DNA of 64,000 bases from Heterostelium multicystogenum. Taxonomy: Eukaryota > Evosea > Eumycetozoa > Acytosteliales > Acytosteliaceae. The translations under genes and the position numbers were made by a program. Below, one piece after another: positions 19,607 through 29,558 of this stretch (its first letter is position 1; the number at the start of each line of letters is the position of its first letter). Location of the stretch: positions 1-64,000 of the forward strand of contig RCNN01000013.1 of the NCBI GenBank assembly GCA_003667245.1, read 5' to 3'. The notes below the pieces were generated by a model that was given only the letters and a program-made list of their open reading frames with translations, searched no databases and was not told the DNA's origin.

Positions 19607-21127
19607 ATGCGTTACGCACACCCCGGTACTGAAGGCGCGATCGTTTCGTTCAAGGCCAAGTACGGCAACTACATCGGCGGTGAGTTTGTCGCGCCGGTCG
19701 ATGGCAACTATTTCACCAACACCTCGCCGGTCAACGGCAAGCCCATCGCCGAATTCCCGCGCTCCACTGCCAAGGATATCGACAAGGCCCTGGACGCCGC
19801 CCACGCCGCCGCTGACGCCTGGGGCAAGACCTCGGCCCAGGACCGCTCGCTGGTACTGCTGAAAATCGCCGACCGCATCGAACAGAACCTCGAACTGCTA
19901 GCCATCACCGAAACCTGGGACAACGGCAAGGCCGTGCGCGAAACCCTGAACGCCGACATCCCGCTGGCCGCGGATCACTTCCGCTACTTCGCCGGCTGCA
20001 TCCGCGCCCAGGAAGGCAGCAGCGCCGAGATCAACGAACACACCGCCGCTTACCACTTCCACGAACCGCTGGGCGTGGTCGGCCAGATCATCCCGTGGAA
20101 CTTCCCGCTGCTGATGGCCGCCTGGAAACTCGCGCCAGCCCTGGCCGCCGGTAACTGCGTGGTGCTCAAGCCTGCCGAGCAAACCCCGCTGGGCATCAAC
20201 GTGCTGATGGAACTGATCGGCGACCTGCTGCCGCCGGGCGTGCTGAACGTGGTGCACGGCTACGGCAAAGAAGCCGGCGAAGCCCTGGCCACCAGCAAGC
20301 GCATCGCCAAGATCGCCTTCACCGGCTCCACGCCAGTGGGCTCGCACATCATGCACGCGGCCGCCGAGAACATCATTCCGTCCACCGTTGAGCTGGGCGG
20401 CAAGTCGCCGAACATCTTCTTCGCCGACATCATGAAAGCCGAACCGCAATTCATCGAGAAGGCCGCCGAAGGTTTGGTGCTGGCGTTCTTCAACCAGGGC
20501 GAAGTGTGCACCTGCCCTTCCCGCGCGCTGGTGGAAGAGTCGATCTACGACGACTTCATGAAAGTGGTAATGAAGAAGGTCGAGTCGATCAAACGTGGCG
20601 ACCCGCTGGACACCGACACCATGGTCGGCGCCCAGGCGTCCGAGCAGCAGTTCGACAAGATTTTGTCCTACCTCGAAATCGCCAAGGGCGAAGGCGCCGA
20701 GCTGCTGACTGGTGGCAAGGTCGAGAAGCTGACCGGCGATCTGGCCACCGGCTATTACATCCAGCCAACCCTGCTCAAGGGCACCAACAAGATGCGGGTG
20801 TTCCAGGAAGAAATCTTTGGCCCTGTGGTGAGCATCACCACGTTCAAGGATGAAGCCGAAGCCCTGGCGATTGCCAACGACACCGAGTTCGGCCTGGGTG
20901 CCGGCCTGTGGACCCGCGACATCAACCGCGCGTACCGCATGGGCCGGGCGATCAAGGCCGGGCGTGTATGGACCAACTGCTACCACCTGTACCCGGCGCA
21001 TGCCGCGTTCGGTGGTTACAAGAAGTCCGGTGTGGGCCGTGAGACTCACAAGATGATGCTTGATCACTATCAGCAGACCAAAAACCTGCTGGTGAGCTAC
21101 GACATCAATCCGCTGGGCTTCTTCTAA
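19607..21127 (+). CDS. NAD-dependent acetaldehyde dehydrogenase of the ethanolamine pathway
   Basis: Intact, 506 residues from ATG 19607 (AGGAG nine bases upstream). ALDH superfamily: [48 protein letters not shown] with the catalytic Glu, and [17 protein letters not shown] with the catalytic Cys. It belongs to the ExaC/AldB group of acetaldehyde-oxidising enzymes and corresponds by position to PA4022. Acetaldehyde released by EutBC is its likely substrate. A sigma-54 promoter lies upstream. The REP cluster that follows may attenuate transcription into the permease gene. Confidence 0.95.
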   Translation: MRYAHPGTEGAIVSFKAKYGNYIGGEFVAPVDGNYFTNTSPVNGKPIAEFPRSTAKDIDKALDAAHAAADAWGKTSAQDRSLVLLKIADRIEQNLELLAITETWDNGKAVRETLNADIPLAADHFRYFAGCIRAQEGSSAEINEHTAAYHFHEPLGVVGQIIPWNFPLLMAAWKLAPALAAGNCVVLKPAEQTPLGINVLMELIGDLLPPGVLNVVHGYGKEAGEALATSKRIAKIAFTGSTPVGSHIMHAAAENIIPSTVELGGKSPNIFFADIMKAEPQFIEKAAEGLVLAFFNQGEVCTCPSRALVEESIYDDFMKVVMKKVESIKRGDPLDTDTMVGAQASEQQFDKILSYLEIAKGEGAELLTGGKVEKLTGDLATGYYIQPTLLKGTNKMRVFQEEIFGPVVSITTFKDEAEALAIANDTEFGLGAGLWTRDINRAYRMGRAIKAGRVWTNCYHLYPAHAAFGGYKKSGVGRETHKMMLDHYQQTKNLLVSYDINPLGFF

Positions 21128-21132
21128 CTGAC

Positions 21133-21253
21133 AACCCGCTCCCACATTTGAAATGCAATAAAAATGTGGGAGCGGGCTTGCTCGCGAATGCGGTGTATCA
21201 GTTACTGAGTTTTCAACTGACTACCGCATTCGCGAGCAAGCCCGCTCCCACAC
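21133..21253. repeat. REP cluster (one half-unit plus a doublet)
   Basis: A half-unit at 21133-21147 (CCCGCTCCCACATTT) pairs with the start of the next unit at 21162-21178 to give a 15-bp stem. The doublet at 21164-21253 then has arms ATGTGGGAGCGGGCTTGC...GCAAGCCCGCTCCCACA around a mismatched centre. It fills the gap between the aldehyde dehydrogenase gene and the permease and could form a stable RNA stem. Confidence 0.9.
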
Positions 21254-21331
21254 TTGATCTTCACAAGACCTTGCTACTCATTCGGCTTACTTAAGTAAGC
21301 CGGGATAAAACAATAAGAAAGGGATTCCATC

Positions 21332-22780
21332 ATGCCCAGCGAACCGAATGGCGCTCCGGCGTCCGGGTCTTCCGTCGACTTTGAAAAGGTCGGCACCGAA
21401 TACTTCCAACAACGGGAACTGAAAAAAGGCGCTGCCGGCTGGGTACTATTAGTCGGTCTCGGTGTTGCCTACGTCATCTCCGGCGACTACGCCGGCTGGA
21501 ACTTCGGCCTGGCCCAGGGTGGCTGGGGCGGTATGTTCCTCGCCACACTGCTGATGGCCACCATGTACCTGTGCATGTGTTTCTCCCTGGCCGAACTGTC
21601 TTCCATGATTCCTACCGCCGGCGGCGGCTACGGCTTTGCCCGCAGCGCGTTCGGCCCCTGGGGCGGGTTCCTCACCGGCACCGCGATCCTTATCGAATAC
21701 GCCATCGCCCCCGCCGCCATCGCGGTGTTTATCGGCGCCTATTGCGAGTCGCTGTTCGGCATTGGCGGCTGGATGATCTACCTGGCGTTCTACATCATCT
21801 TTATCGGCATCCACATCTTCGGCGTGGGTGAAGCGCTGAAGCTGATGTTTGTGATTACCGCCGTCGCCGCGATTGCCCTGGGTGTGTTCCTGGTGTCGAT
21901 GGTGCCGCACTTCAGTGTTGCCAACCTGCTGGACATCCCGGTGACCGAGGCCAAGGGCGCCAGCACTTTCCTGCCCTTCGGTTATGTCGGCGTGTGGGCG
22001 GCGATTCCCTATGCGATCTGGTTTTTCCTGGCGGTCGAAGGCGTGCCCCTGGCCGCCGAAGAAACCAAGAACCCCAAACGCGACCTGCCTCGCGGCCTGA
22101 TCGGCGCCATTGTGGTACTGACCAGCTTCGCCCTGCTGATTTTGGTGATCGCCCCCGGCGGTGCTGGCGCCTACGCGCTGATGGCATCGGGCAATCCGCT
22201 GGTGGAAGCCTTGTCCAAAGCCTACGGCGGCTCCACGTGGATGGGCCACTTCGTCAATCTGGTGGGCCTGGCCGGGCTGATCGCGAGCTTCTTCTCGATC
22301 ATCTACGCCTACTCCCGGCAGATCTTCGCCCTCTCCCGCGCCGGATACCTGCCGCGCAAGCTGTCGCAGACCAACAAAAGCAAGGCACCGGTACTGGCCC
22401 TGGTGATCCCCGGCATCATCGGGTTCGGCCTGTCGCTGACCGGCCAAGGCGATTTGCTGATCCTGGTCGCCGTATTCGGCGCAACCATTTCCTACGTGCT
22501 GATGATGGCCGCGCACATCACGTTGCGCATCCGCCGCCCCAAAATGGACCGCCCTTACCGTACTCCGGGCGGCATCTTCACCTCGGGCGTCGCCCTGGTA
22601 CTGGCCTGCATCGCTGTTGTGGCGGGCTTTCTGGTGGATCCGCGCGTGGTGATTGGCGCCGCGATCATCTATGGAGTATTAATTGCTTACTTTGCTTTCT
22701 ACAGTCGGCATCACTTGGTAGCAGGCACGCCGGAAGAAGAATTTGCGGCGATCCAGGCCGCAGAGGCCGCCTTGCACTAA
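21332..22780 (+). CDS. eat: Ethanolamine permease (APC superfamily)
   Basis: Intact, 482 residues with about twelve membrane segments. The N-terminus carries the eat-type lead FQQRELKKGAAGWVLLVGLGVAYVISGDYAGWNFGL, then MIPTAGGGYGFARSAFGPWGGF, and FFLAVEGVPLAAEETKNPKRDLPRG, the conserved cytoplasmic loop of amino-acid/polyamine/organocation transporters. It imports ethanolamine by a proton-coupled mechanism in characterised relatives. An AAGAAAGGG sequence precedes ATG 21332. It is followed 64 bases later by eutB and belongs to the EatR-controlled group. Confidence 0.93.
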   Translation: MPSEPNGAPASGSSVDFEKVGTEYFQQRELKKGAAGWVLLVGLGVAYVISGDYAGWNFGLAQGGWGGMFLATLLMATMYLCMCFSLAELSSMIPTAGGGYGFARSAFGPWGGFLTGTAILIEYAIAPAAIAVFIGAYCESLFGIGGWMIYLAFYIIFIGIHIFGVGEALKLMFVITAVAAIALGVFLVSMVPHFSVANLLDIPVTEAKGASTFLPFGYVGVWAAIPYAIWFFLAVEGVPLAAEETKNPKRDLPRGLIGAIVVLTSFALLILVIAPGGAGAYALMASGNPLVEALSKAYGGSTWMGHFVNLVGLAGLIASFFSIIYAYSRQIFALSRAGYLPRKLSQTNKSKAPVLALVIPGIIGFGLSLTGQGDLLILVAVFGATISYVLMMAAHITLRIRRPKMDRPYRTPGGIFTSGVALVLACIAVVAGFLVDPRVVIGAAIIYGVLIAYFAFYSRHHLVAGTPEEEFAAIQAAEAALH

Positions 22781-22844
22781 CTGCCATAAACCTCGACGCG
22801 GGCGCTTTACTCACATTCAGCCCGCGTCGACAAGGAGACTCTGT

Positions 22845-24240
22845 ATGGCAAGCTTTTCCCACGCGGTCGGTGCATTGACCTACCGCTTCGACAGCCTCAA
22901 GGACGTGATGGCCAAGGCCAGCCCGGCCCGCTCCGGGGATTTTTTGGCGGGTGTTGCCGCCCAGAACGATGGCGAGCGGGTCGCGGCGCAAATGGCCCTG
23001 GCCAACATTCCGTTGAAGCACTTTCTCGAAGAAGTGTTGATCCCGTACGAAAGCGACGAAGTCACCCGGCTGATTATCGATACCCACGATAAACAGGCGT
23101 TTTCCGTGGTCAGCCACCTGACCGTCGGGGGTTTGCGGGATTGGCTGCTCAGCGACGCGGCCGACGAACAGAGCCTGCGCGCCCTGGCGCCCGGGCTGAC
23201 ACCGGAAATGGCCGCCGCCGTGTCGAAGATCATGCGCGTGCAGGACCTGGTACTGGTGGCGCAGAAAATCCGCGTCGTCACACAGTTCCGCGGCACGATG
23301 GGCCTGCGCGGGCGCCTGTCCACCCGCCTGCAGCCCAACCATCCCACCGATGAGCCGGCCGGTATCGCCGCGAGCATTCTTGACGGCCTGCTCTACGGCA
23401 ACGGCGACGCCATGATCGGCATCAACCCGGCCACCGACAGCATCGCCTCGATCTGCGCGATGCTGGAAATGCTCGACGCGATCATCCAGCGTTATGAAAT
23501 CCCGACCCAGGCCTGCGTGCTGACCCACGTCACCACCTCCATCGAAGCCATCAACCGTGGCGTGCCGCTGGACCTGGTGTTCCAGTCGAATCGCCGGCAC
23601 CGAGGCGGCCAATGCCAGTTTCGGCATCAGCCTGAGCGTGCTGCAGGAAGGCTACGATGCGGGCCTGAGCCTGAACCGCGGCACCCTCGGGCAAAACCTG
23701 ATGTATTTCGAAACCGGCCAGGGCAGCGCCTTGTCGGCCAACGCACACTTTGGCGTCGACCAGCAAACCTGCGAAACCCGCGCCTATGCCGTCGCCCGGC
23801 ATTTCAAGCCGTTTTTGGTGAACACGGTCGTAGGATTTATCGGCCCCGAGTACCTGTACAACGGCAAGCAGATCATCCGCGCCGGCCTCGAAGACCACTT
23901 CTGCGGCAAGCTGCTGGGCGTGCCCATGGGGTGCGACATCTGCTACACCAACCATGCCGAAGCCGACCAGGACGACATGGACACCCTGCTCACCCTGCTG
24001 GGCGTGGCCGGGATCAACTTCATCATGGGCATCCCGGGCTCCGACGACATCATGCTCAACTACCAGACCACTTCATTTCACGACGCGCTGTACGCCCGCC
24101 AAACATTGGGTTTAAAGCCGGCACCGGAGTTTGAACAGTGGCTGGCGAAAATGGGCATCTTCACGCAAGCCGACGGCAAGGTGCACTTCGGCAACAGCCT
24201 GCCACCGGCATTCCGCCACGCCTTGGCGCAACTGGGATGA
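22845..24240 (+). CDS. eutB: Ethanolamine ammonia-lyase large subunit (one frameshift)
   Basis: Catalytic subunit of the adenosylcobalamin-dependent lyase that converts ethanolamine to acetaldehyde and ammonia. From ATG 22845 ([25 protein letters not shown]) it reads through [17 protein letters not shown] and [14 protein letters not shown]. An extra A near 23588 shifts the frame, which resumes at [15 protein letters not shown] and continues to [22 protein letters not shown] and [17 protein letters not shown], all family signatures. Total length is about 464 residues, as usual. Its stop overlaps the eutC start (ATGA). Confidence 0.95.
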
Positions 24241-25085
24241 AGAAGGAACCGCCCGTGCACATCGACACCCCGGAAAACAACGTGGACAACCCGTGGCTTG
24301 AGCTGCGGCGCCTGACCCCGGCGCGGATTGCCCTGGGCCGCACCGGCACCAGCATGCCTACCGGCGCGCAGCTGGATTTCCAGTTCGCCCATGCCCAGGC
24401 CCGCGACGCAGTACACCTGCCGTTTGATCATGCAGGGCTCAGCAGCCAATTGGCGGAGCGTGGCCGCGACAGCCTGCTGCTGCACAGCGCCGCCGTCGAC
24501 CGTCACAGCTACCTGCAACGCCCGGACCTTGGGCGCCGCCTCAGTGATGAATCCGCCCAGGCCCTGCGGGACTATGCCGAAGCCAACCCCGGCGGCGTGG
24601 ACCTGGCGGTGGTGGTGGCCGATGGCTTGTCGGCCCTGGCGGTGCATAAACATACGTTGCCGTTTCTTACACGCATGGAGGAACAAACCCACGCTGAAGG
24701 CTGGTCGCTGTCACCGGTGATTCTGGTGGAGCAGGGCCGTGTCGCCGTCGCGGATGAAGTCGGCCAGTTGCTCGGGGCAAAAATGGTGGTGATCCTGATC
24801 GGCGAGCGGCCGGGGCTCAGCTCGCCGGACAGCCTGGGGCTGTATTTCACCTACAACCCCAAGGTCGGCCTCACTGACGCCTACCGCAACTGCATCTCCA
24901 ATGTGCGCCTGGAAGGCTTGAGCTACGGCATGGCCGCTCACCGCCTGCTTTACTTGATGCGGGAGGCCTGTCGCCGGCAGTTGTCGGGGGTCAACCTCAA
25001 GGATGAAGCGCAGGTACAAACCCTCGAGTCGGATGATCCCGACCTGATGAAAGGAAACTTCCTGCTCAGCCCACCGAAGGACTGA
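24237..25085 (+). CDS. eutC: Ethanolamine ammonia-lyase small subunit
   Basis: Intact, 282 residues. The start ATGA overlaps the eutB stop, indicating coupling for a stoichiometric complex. Family features: [21 protein letters not shown] near the N-terminus, [35 protein letters not shown] (cobalamin-proximal region) and [19 protein letters not shown]. The operon thus needs adenosylcobalamin, which may be why cobalamin uptake genes (btuB, btuF) elsewhere in the window matter to it. Confidence 0.95.
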   Translation: MKKEPPVHIDTPENNVDNPWLELRRLTPARIALGRTGTSMPTGAQLDFQFAHAQARDAVHLPFDHAGLSSQLAERGRDSLLLHSAAVDRHSYLQRPDLGRRLSDESAQALRDYAEANPGGVDLAVVVADGLSALAVHKHTLPFLTRMEEQTHAEGWSLSPVILVEQGRVAVADEVGQLLGAKMVVILIGERPGLSSPDSLGLYFTYNPKVGLTDAYRNCISNVRLEGLSYGMAAHRLLYLMREACRRQLSGVNLKDEAQVQTLESDDPDLMKGNFLLSPPKD

Positions 25086-25178
25086 TCCCTGCACGATTGC
25101 GCTTTTTTCTCTGCTTTAGGCAGCATCGAGACACGGCCGCTTGTGTGGTCATACCCCATTTGGAAGTTGAGGCCTGGC

Positions 25179-25639
25179 ATGCGGATTACTCAAGCGACCC
25201 TTGAACACCTGGACCTGTTGACCCCGCTTTTCGTCAAATACCGCGAATTTTACGGTGCGCTGCCGTTTCCTGATTCGAGCCGCGCCTTCCTGGAAAAACG
25301 CCTGCGCCGCAAGGAGTCCGTGATCTACCTGGCGCTGGCCGACGATGACGACAAGAAACTGCTTGGCTTTTGCCAGCTGTATCCAAGCTTTTCATCGTTG
25401 TCCCTCAAGCGGGTGTGGATCCTCAACGACATCTACGTCGCCGAAAGACGCACGCCGGCAGTTGGTGGCCGACAACCTGATGCGTACCGCGAAGAAGATG
25501 GCCAAGGAAACTCAAGCCGTGCGCCTGCGTGTGTCCACCAGCAGCGACAACCAGGTGGCGCAGAAAACCTATGAGTCCATCGGTTTTCGGGAAGACACCG
25601 AGTTTCAAGAACTACGTGCTTGCGATCAGCGATGACTGA
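25179..25639 (+). CDS. GNAT-family N-acetyltransferase (frameshifted)
   Basis: About 152 residues from ATG 25179 (MRITQATLEHLDLLTPLFVKYREFYG). The GNAT core has FCQLYPSFSSLSLKRVWILNDIYVAE, i.e. beta-4 leading to the acetyl-CoA loop, then LVADNLMRTAKKMAKE and the typical NQVAQKTYESIGF near the end. Indels near 25453 and 25608 shift the frame; corrected it ends NYVLAISDD at 25639. Substrate unknown. By position it matches PA4026. It is monocistronic after eutC. Confidence 0.88.
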
Positions 25640-25880
25640 CAACTATTAACCAAACCTCATACATCTGTTGTGGGAGCCCCCTCCCACACTGACGCTGTGT
25701 CTACAATCAGATCGCTTTCGCGACATTCCCCGCTACAAAACCAGCACGCTTTTCACAACTCTATCCGTATAATGCGGACCTTTCAGGGTCGTAAGAAAAT
25801 ACGCCACTACCTTGTAGCCCTTATTACCCGAAGCCTCCGCACAGGCCCGCTGAGCCAGGCCATTCACACAGGTGCCCTCC

Positions 25881-26539
25881 ATGGATTTCAACCCCGCTCG
25901 ACCTTATCCTGCATCTCGACGTGTACCTCGACATGCTGGTGAGAAACTACGGAGTGTGGATCTACGCCATTCTGTTCCTGGTTATCTTTTGCGAAACCGG
26001 CCTGGTGGTCATGCCGTTTCTGCCGGGTGATTCCTTACTGTTCATCGCCGGCGCTGTTGCAGCGGGCGGCGGCATGGACCCGATATTGCTGGGCGGCCTG
26101 CTTATGCTCGCGGCCATCCTGGGTGACAGTACCAACTACGTGATCGGACGAACGGCCGGGGAACGCTTGTTCAGCAACCCCAACTCGAAGATCTTCCGCC
26201 GCGACTACCTGCAAAAAAACCCACGACTTCTACGACAAGCACGGCGGCAAAACCGTGACCCTGGCGCGCTTCCTGCCGATCCTGCGCACGTTTGCGCCGT
26301 TCGTCGCCGGTATCGCGAAAATGCCTTACCCGCGCTTCTTCGGTTTCAGCGTGTTCGGCACCGTCCTCTGGGTCGGCGGCCTGGTAACCCTGGGCTACTT
26401 CTTCGGCAACGTGCCGTTCATCAAGAAAAACCTGTCGCTGCTGGTGGTGTTCATCATCCTGCTGTCGCTGGTACCGATGATCATCGGCGTGTTCCGCAGC
26501 CGCTTCGGCCGCAGCTCTTCCGAAGCAAAGCCGCAGTAA
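25881..26539 (+). CDS. DedA-family inner-membrane protein (frameshifted)
   Basis: About 219 residues from ATG 25881 (MDFNP...). Membrane segments flank the DedA signature: [41 protein letters not shown] and the F-x-R-x-x-P helix [19 protein letters not shown]. Indels at about 25895 and in the A7 run at 26213-26219 break the frame. DedA proteins are thought to be lipid flippases for C55-P or phospholipids and to affect membrane energetics. Unlike the 7.1 kb gene, this one has no phosphatase domain. Confidence 0.92.
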
Positions 26540-26545
26540 CCGGCT

Positions 26546-27376
26546 ATGTGGTCCCTCAGCGCCTGGCGTCGCCGGCGTCTGCTGGCCAAGCACCCGATTG
26601 CCGATGAAACGTGGCAACGGGTGCGCCACCACCTGACGTTCCTCGACGGCATCACTGCCGAGCAAGACCAGTGGCTGCGGGAAGCCTGCGTGGTGTTCCT
26701 CGCCGAAAAACACCTCACCGCCCTGCCCGGCGTCGAACTGCACCAGGAACAACGCCTGCTGCTCGCCGCCCAGGCACAGCTGCCGCTGATGAACCTTGGC
26801 GACCTCGACTGGTACCAGGGCTTCCACGAGATCGTGCTGTACCCCGACGACTTCCTCAGCCCGCAGCGCCATCGCGACGCCAGCAGCGTGGAGCACGAGT
26901 GGGACGGCGAGCACAGCGGCGAAGCCTGGCAACAGGGCCCGGTGATCCTTGCGTGGCCCGGCGTACTGGCCAGCGGCAACTGGGAGGGCTACAACCTGGT
27001 CATTCACGAACTGGCCCACAAGCTGGACATGCTCAACGGCGACGCCAACGGCCTGCCACCCCTGCACCACGACATGCGCGTGCAGGAATGGGCCAGCGTC
27101 ATGCAAAGCGCCTTCGACGACCTCAACCGCCAGCTCGACCGCAACCCTGACGCCGAAACGGCCATCGACCCCTACGCCGCGGAAAACCCGGCCGAGTTCT
27201 TTGCCGTCACCAGCGAATATTTCTTCAGTGCCCCGGATTTACTGGTCAGCAGTTATCCACAGGTGTACGAGCAACTGAGCCACTTCTACCGTCAGGATCC
27301 CCTGGCGCGCCTGCACCAACTGCAGGCCGGCGACGTGCGGTATCAGACGGAACGCCAAGCGCCCTACGACGTCTGA
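26546..27376 (+). CDS. mtfA: Zinc-dependent peptidase MtfA family
   Basis: Intact, 276 residues. The metallopeptidase motif [16 protein letters not shown] (HExxH) is at about residues 153-168, with downstream [17 protein letters not shown] supplying a further metal-ligand Glu. MtfA of enterobacteria binds the regulator Mlc and has aminopeptidase activity; pseudomonads have the protein in this position (PA4030) without a known Mlc partner. It starts 6 bases after the DedA gene and just upstream of ppa. Confidence 0.92.
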   Translation: MWSLSAWRRRRLLAKHPIADETWQRVRHHLTFLDGITAEQDQWLREACVVFLAEKHLTALPGVELHQEQRLLLAAQAQLPLMNLGDLDWYQGFHEIVLYPDDFLSPQRHRDASSVEHEWDGEHSGEAWQQGPVILAWPGVLASGNWEGYNLVIHELAHKLDMLNGDANGLPPLHHDMRVQEWASVMQSAFDDLNRQLDRNPDAETAIDPYAAENPAEFFAVTSEYFFSAPDLLVSSYPQVYEQLSHFYRQDPLARLHQLQAGDVRYQTERQAPYDV

Positions 27377-27469
27377 CGCATGGCATCGGCGTCAGAATAT
27401 GCCTATAATCGCCGCCACTTTTAGGCCAATCCGGCCATGTTCCATGGCCAACTACGGGGGCAACGCCCA

Positions 27470-27997
27470 ATGAGCTACAGCAAGATTCCGGCTGGCAAAG
27501 ACCTGCCGAACGACATCTACGTCGCCATCGAGATTCCGGCCAACCACGCGCCGATCAAATACGAAATCGACAAAGACAGCGACTGCCTGTTCGTTGACCG
27601 TTTCATGGCCACCCCGATGTTCTACCCGGCCAACTACGGTTTCATCCCCAACACCCTGGCAGACGACGGTGACCCCCTCGACGTGCTGGTCGTGACCCCT
27701 TACCCGGTTACCCCAGGCTCGGTTATCCGCGCCCGCCCGGTCGGCATCCTGAACATGACTGACGACGGCGGCGGCGATGCCAAAGTTATCGCAGTACCAC
27801 ACGACAAGCTGTCCCAGCTGTATGTCGACGTGAAGGAATACACCGATCTGCCGCCACTGCTGCTGGAACAGATCAAACACTTCTTCGAGAACTACAAAGA
27901 CCTCGAAAAAGGCAAATGGGTGAAGATCGACGGTTGGGGCAACGCAGACGCCGCCCGCGCCGAGATCATGAAGTCGGTCGCTGCCTACAAAGGCTGA
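27470..27997 (+). CDS. ppa: Inorganic pyrophosphatase
   Basis: Intact, 175 residues, family I soluble pyrophosphatase. Active-site residues are seen in [45 protein letters not shown] (metal-binding DxDPxD) and [13 protein letters not shown]. It hydrolyses the pyrophosphate released in biosynthesis. ATG 27470 is used; an in-frame upstream GTG-like extension is not family-like. It ends just before a strong intrinsic terminator. Confidence 0.97.
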   Translation: MSYSKIPAGKDLPNDIYVAIEIPANHAPIKYEIDKDSDCLFVDRFMATPMFYPANYGFIPNTLADDGDPLDVLVVTPYPVTPGSVIRARPVGILNMTDDGGGDAKVIAVPHDKLSQLYVDVKEYTDLPPLLLEQIKHFFENYKDLEKGKWVKIDGWGNADAARAEIMKSVAAYKG

Positions 27998-28012
27998 TAC
28001 CGCTACACGCTC

Positions 28013-28046
28013 AAAAAAAAGCCCCGATTAATCGGGGCTTTTTTTG
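28013..28046 (+). terminator. Intrinsic terminator of ppa
   Basis: AGCCCCGATT / AATCGGGGCT stem directly followed by a T7 run, with a matching A run on the left. It lies 16 bases after the ppa stop and would also work in reverse. Confidence 0.95.
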
Positions 28047-28099
28047 TGGGAAAAATATAAACATTCGAGCACTTTAATAAACGCATTTACAGCAACTGT

Positions 28100-28116
28100 T
28101 TAACTAACTTAGTTAA
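28100..28116. promoter_or_regulatory. Perfect palindrome, candidate repressor operator 1
   Basis: TTAACTAACTTAGTTAA is a 17-base perfect palindrome (centre C) about 97 bases upstream of the S24-type repressor gene, in an AT-rich promoter region. It is the kind of site bound by a dimeric helix-turn-helix protein; autoregulation is the simplest guess. Confidence 0.55.
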
Positions 28117-28187
28117 CCAGTAGAACATTCCTTCAATAAGGAAACACCTACATACTGCAACTCAACGCATGGTTTATTTGATCTCTT

Positions 28188-28202
28188 TTTACGGCCAGTA
28201 AA
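28188..28202. promoter_or_regulatory. TTTAC-N5-GTAAA dyad, candidate operator 2
   Basis: TTTACGGCCAGTAAA lies 10 bases before the repressor ATG at 28213. Binding here would block the ribosome-binding region or the transcription start. It is different in sequence from the palindrome at 28100, so the two may serve different proteins. Confidence 0.5.
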
Positions 28203-28212
28203 CTCTGCGTTT

Positions 28213-28989
28213 ATGAATACATCAGGTGATCGCTTAAGAGCGCTATTACGGGAAGTTCATCTTTCCGCTTCCGACTTCGCCAAGAACCGCGATGTTACGC
28301 CTCAACACGTAAACAACTGGTTCAAACGCGGCGTCCCCATGGGCCGGCTCAACGAGTTCGCAGAACTGCTGTGCGTTACCAGCCGTTGGCTGCGTACCGG
28401 CGAAGGCCCCAAACATCCACCCGCCAACTATCAACTGGACGGCCCCGATGCAGACAACTCCCACCGTATTGCCAGGGAAAGCACAGGCAACTACATCACC
28501 CACCCGGTCTCCGGCCCGGTAAAAATCGACGTGGAGATTCCTCTCCACCCCACCTTCACCTCAACCGAAAGCATCCGCCTCTCCCTGCACGCCCTTGAAA
28601 GCATCGGCGTAAGCCCGGAGCGGGCACTCGGGGCCTACATGGTCGGCAACAGCATGATCGACATCATCCAGGACGGAAGTACCCTTGCCATCGACTGTGG
28701 TCGCAAACAGATCATCGATGGCGAAATCTACGCGGTAGAGCACGACGGAATGCTGCGGATCAAATACCTCTACAACCGTCCAGGAGGTGGCCTGCGGATG
28801 CGCAGCCACAACAGCGCCGAGCATCCGGACGAGTTTTTGACCTATGAGCAGCGGCATGAGCAGAACTTTGAGATTCTGGGTTGGGTGTTCTGGTGGGCGA
28901 CACTGAATAACCGCCGCCCGCCGGTGCCGCTGGATGAGCATTTATTGGGCTACGAAGGCTCTAAATCGGATCCGGAGCTGGGAAATTGA
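28213..28989 (+). CDS. CI/PrtR-like transcriptional repressor with S24 peptidase-type domain
   Basis: Intact, 258 residues. The N-terminal helix-turn-helix (about 8-60) reads DFAKNRDVTPQHVNNWFKRGVPMGRLNEFAELL. The C-terminal S24/LexA-like domain has the nucleophile Ser in YMVGNSMIDIIQDGSTLAID and the general-base Lys region GEIYAVEHDGMLRIKYLYN. It therefore looks like a self-cleaving, RecA-responsive repressor of the PrtR/CI type. An obvious Ala-Gly cleavage site in the linker is not seen, so autocleavage is unproven. No prophage or pyocin genes adjoin it. A strong terminator isolates it from ppa. Confidence 0.88.
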   Translation: MNTSGDRLRALLREVHLSASDFAKNRDVTPQHVNNWFKRGVPMGRLNEFAELLCVTSRWLRTGEGPKHPPANYQLDGPDADNSHRIARESTGNYITHPVSGPVKIDVEIPLHPTFTSTESIRLSLHALESIGVSPERALGAYMVGNSMIDIIQDGSTLAIDCGRKQIIDGEIYAVEHDGMLRIKYLYNRPGGGLRMRSHNSAEHPDEFLTYEQRHEQNFEILGWVFWWATLNNRRPPVPLDEHLLGYEGSKSDPELGN

Positions 28990-29080
28990 GGCGAATGTGG
29001 GTATTATCCGCCGCACATTTGGCAGGGGGTTGGCGTGAAGCCGGTCCGCCCTGCCTGGCGATGCGGAGGAGTTCCCGCTG

Positions 29081-29149
29081 ATGCCCCTTATCATCTGGGT
29101 GCGAGCCTGGGTGAACGATTTGAAGGCTGGTGAGGTTTACCAAAAATAA
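29081..29149 (+). CDS. Possible 22-aa small ORF or small RNA leader
   Basis: After the S24 gene, ATG 29081 is preceded by GCGGAGGAG at good spacing and encodes a 22-residue peptide with hydrophobic start and charged end (MPLIIWVRAWVNDLKAG...). An intrinsic terminator follows 19 bases after the stop. The unit 28990-29192 could be a small mRNA or a non-coding RNA. I recognise neither. Confidence 0.35.
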   Translation: MPLIIWVRAWVNDLKAGEVYQK

Positions 29150-29167
29150 GCTGAACCAGTCCCCGAG

Positions 29168-29192
29168 AAGCCGGCCACAAGCCGGCTTTTTA
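29168..29192 (+). terminator. Intrinsic terminator
   Basis: AAGCCGGC / GCCGGCTT stem with a 5-base loop and TTTT tail. It ends the S24-gene or small-ORF transcript and faces the convergent DUF6124 gene. Confidence 0.85.
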
Positions 29193-29219
29193 ATGCCTGG
29201 AAGAAAGTCGGGCGCGAAG

Positions 29220-29537
29220 TCATCTCACCTCGGCTGCAAAACAGTCCAGCGCTCGATCCACCACTACTTTCGACATTTCAACCAAATGCATCACCGCCCG
29301 CTGCGCGCCGTTCAGCGGCTCGGTCGACGCCTGGGCGGTCGCCACGGCGCAATGCAATAACTCGGCAGCATGGGCCAGGGCATCTTCGAAACTCAGTTCG
29401 TCATCAACGGTAAACGGGTTGGGTGAAGGCTGCGCGTCCGGCGCTTTGAGGTAGTGATCGATAGCGCGCCGAGTGGCGTCATTGTCGCTCAGTAAGGCTT
29501 TACGGAAAGTGGGTGGATCGGGGGTAACTTTGACCAT
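29220..29537 (-). CDS. DUF6124-family protein
   Basis: About 105 residues from ATG 29537 (MVKVTPDPPTFRKALLS). The Pro-rich N-terminus, then LSFEDALAHAAELLHCAVATA and a helical C-terminus (AVMHLVEMSKVVVDRAL) match the DUF6124/DUF3077-like small proteins that pseudomonads carry in several copies. Function unknown. An upstream in-frame extension to 29558 lacks a ribosome-binding site. Its 5' region (29559-29790) contains conspicuous inverted repeats. Confidence 0.8.
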   Translation of the reverse strand: MVKVTPDPPTFRKALLSDNDATRRAIDHYLKAPDAQPSPNPFTVDDELSFEDALAHAAELLHCAVATAQASTEPLNGAQRAVMHLVEMSKVVVDRALDCFAAEVR

Positions 29538-29558
29538 GGTAAATCTCCAATCAAACAT

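Noticed and set aside
28213..28989. Prophage or pyocin cluster next to the CI-like repressor
   Set aside because: No phage structural, lysis or integrase genes follow; the neighbours are ppa, DUF6124 and RHS.
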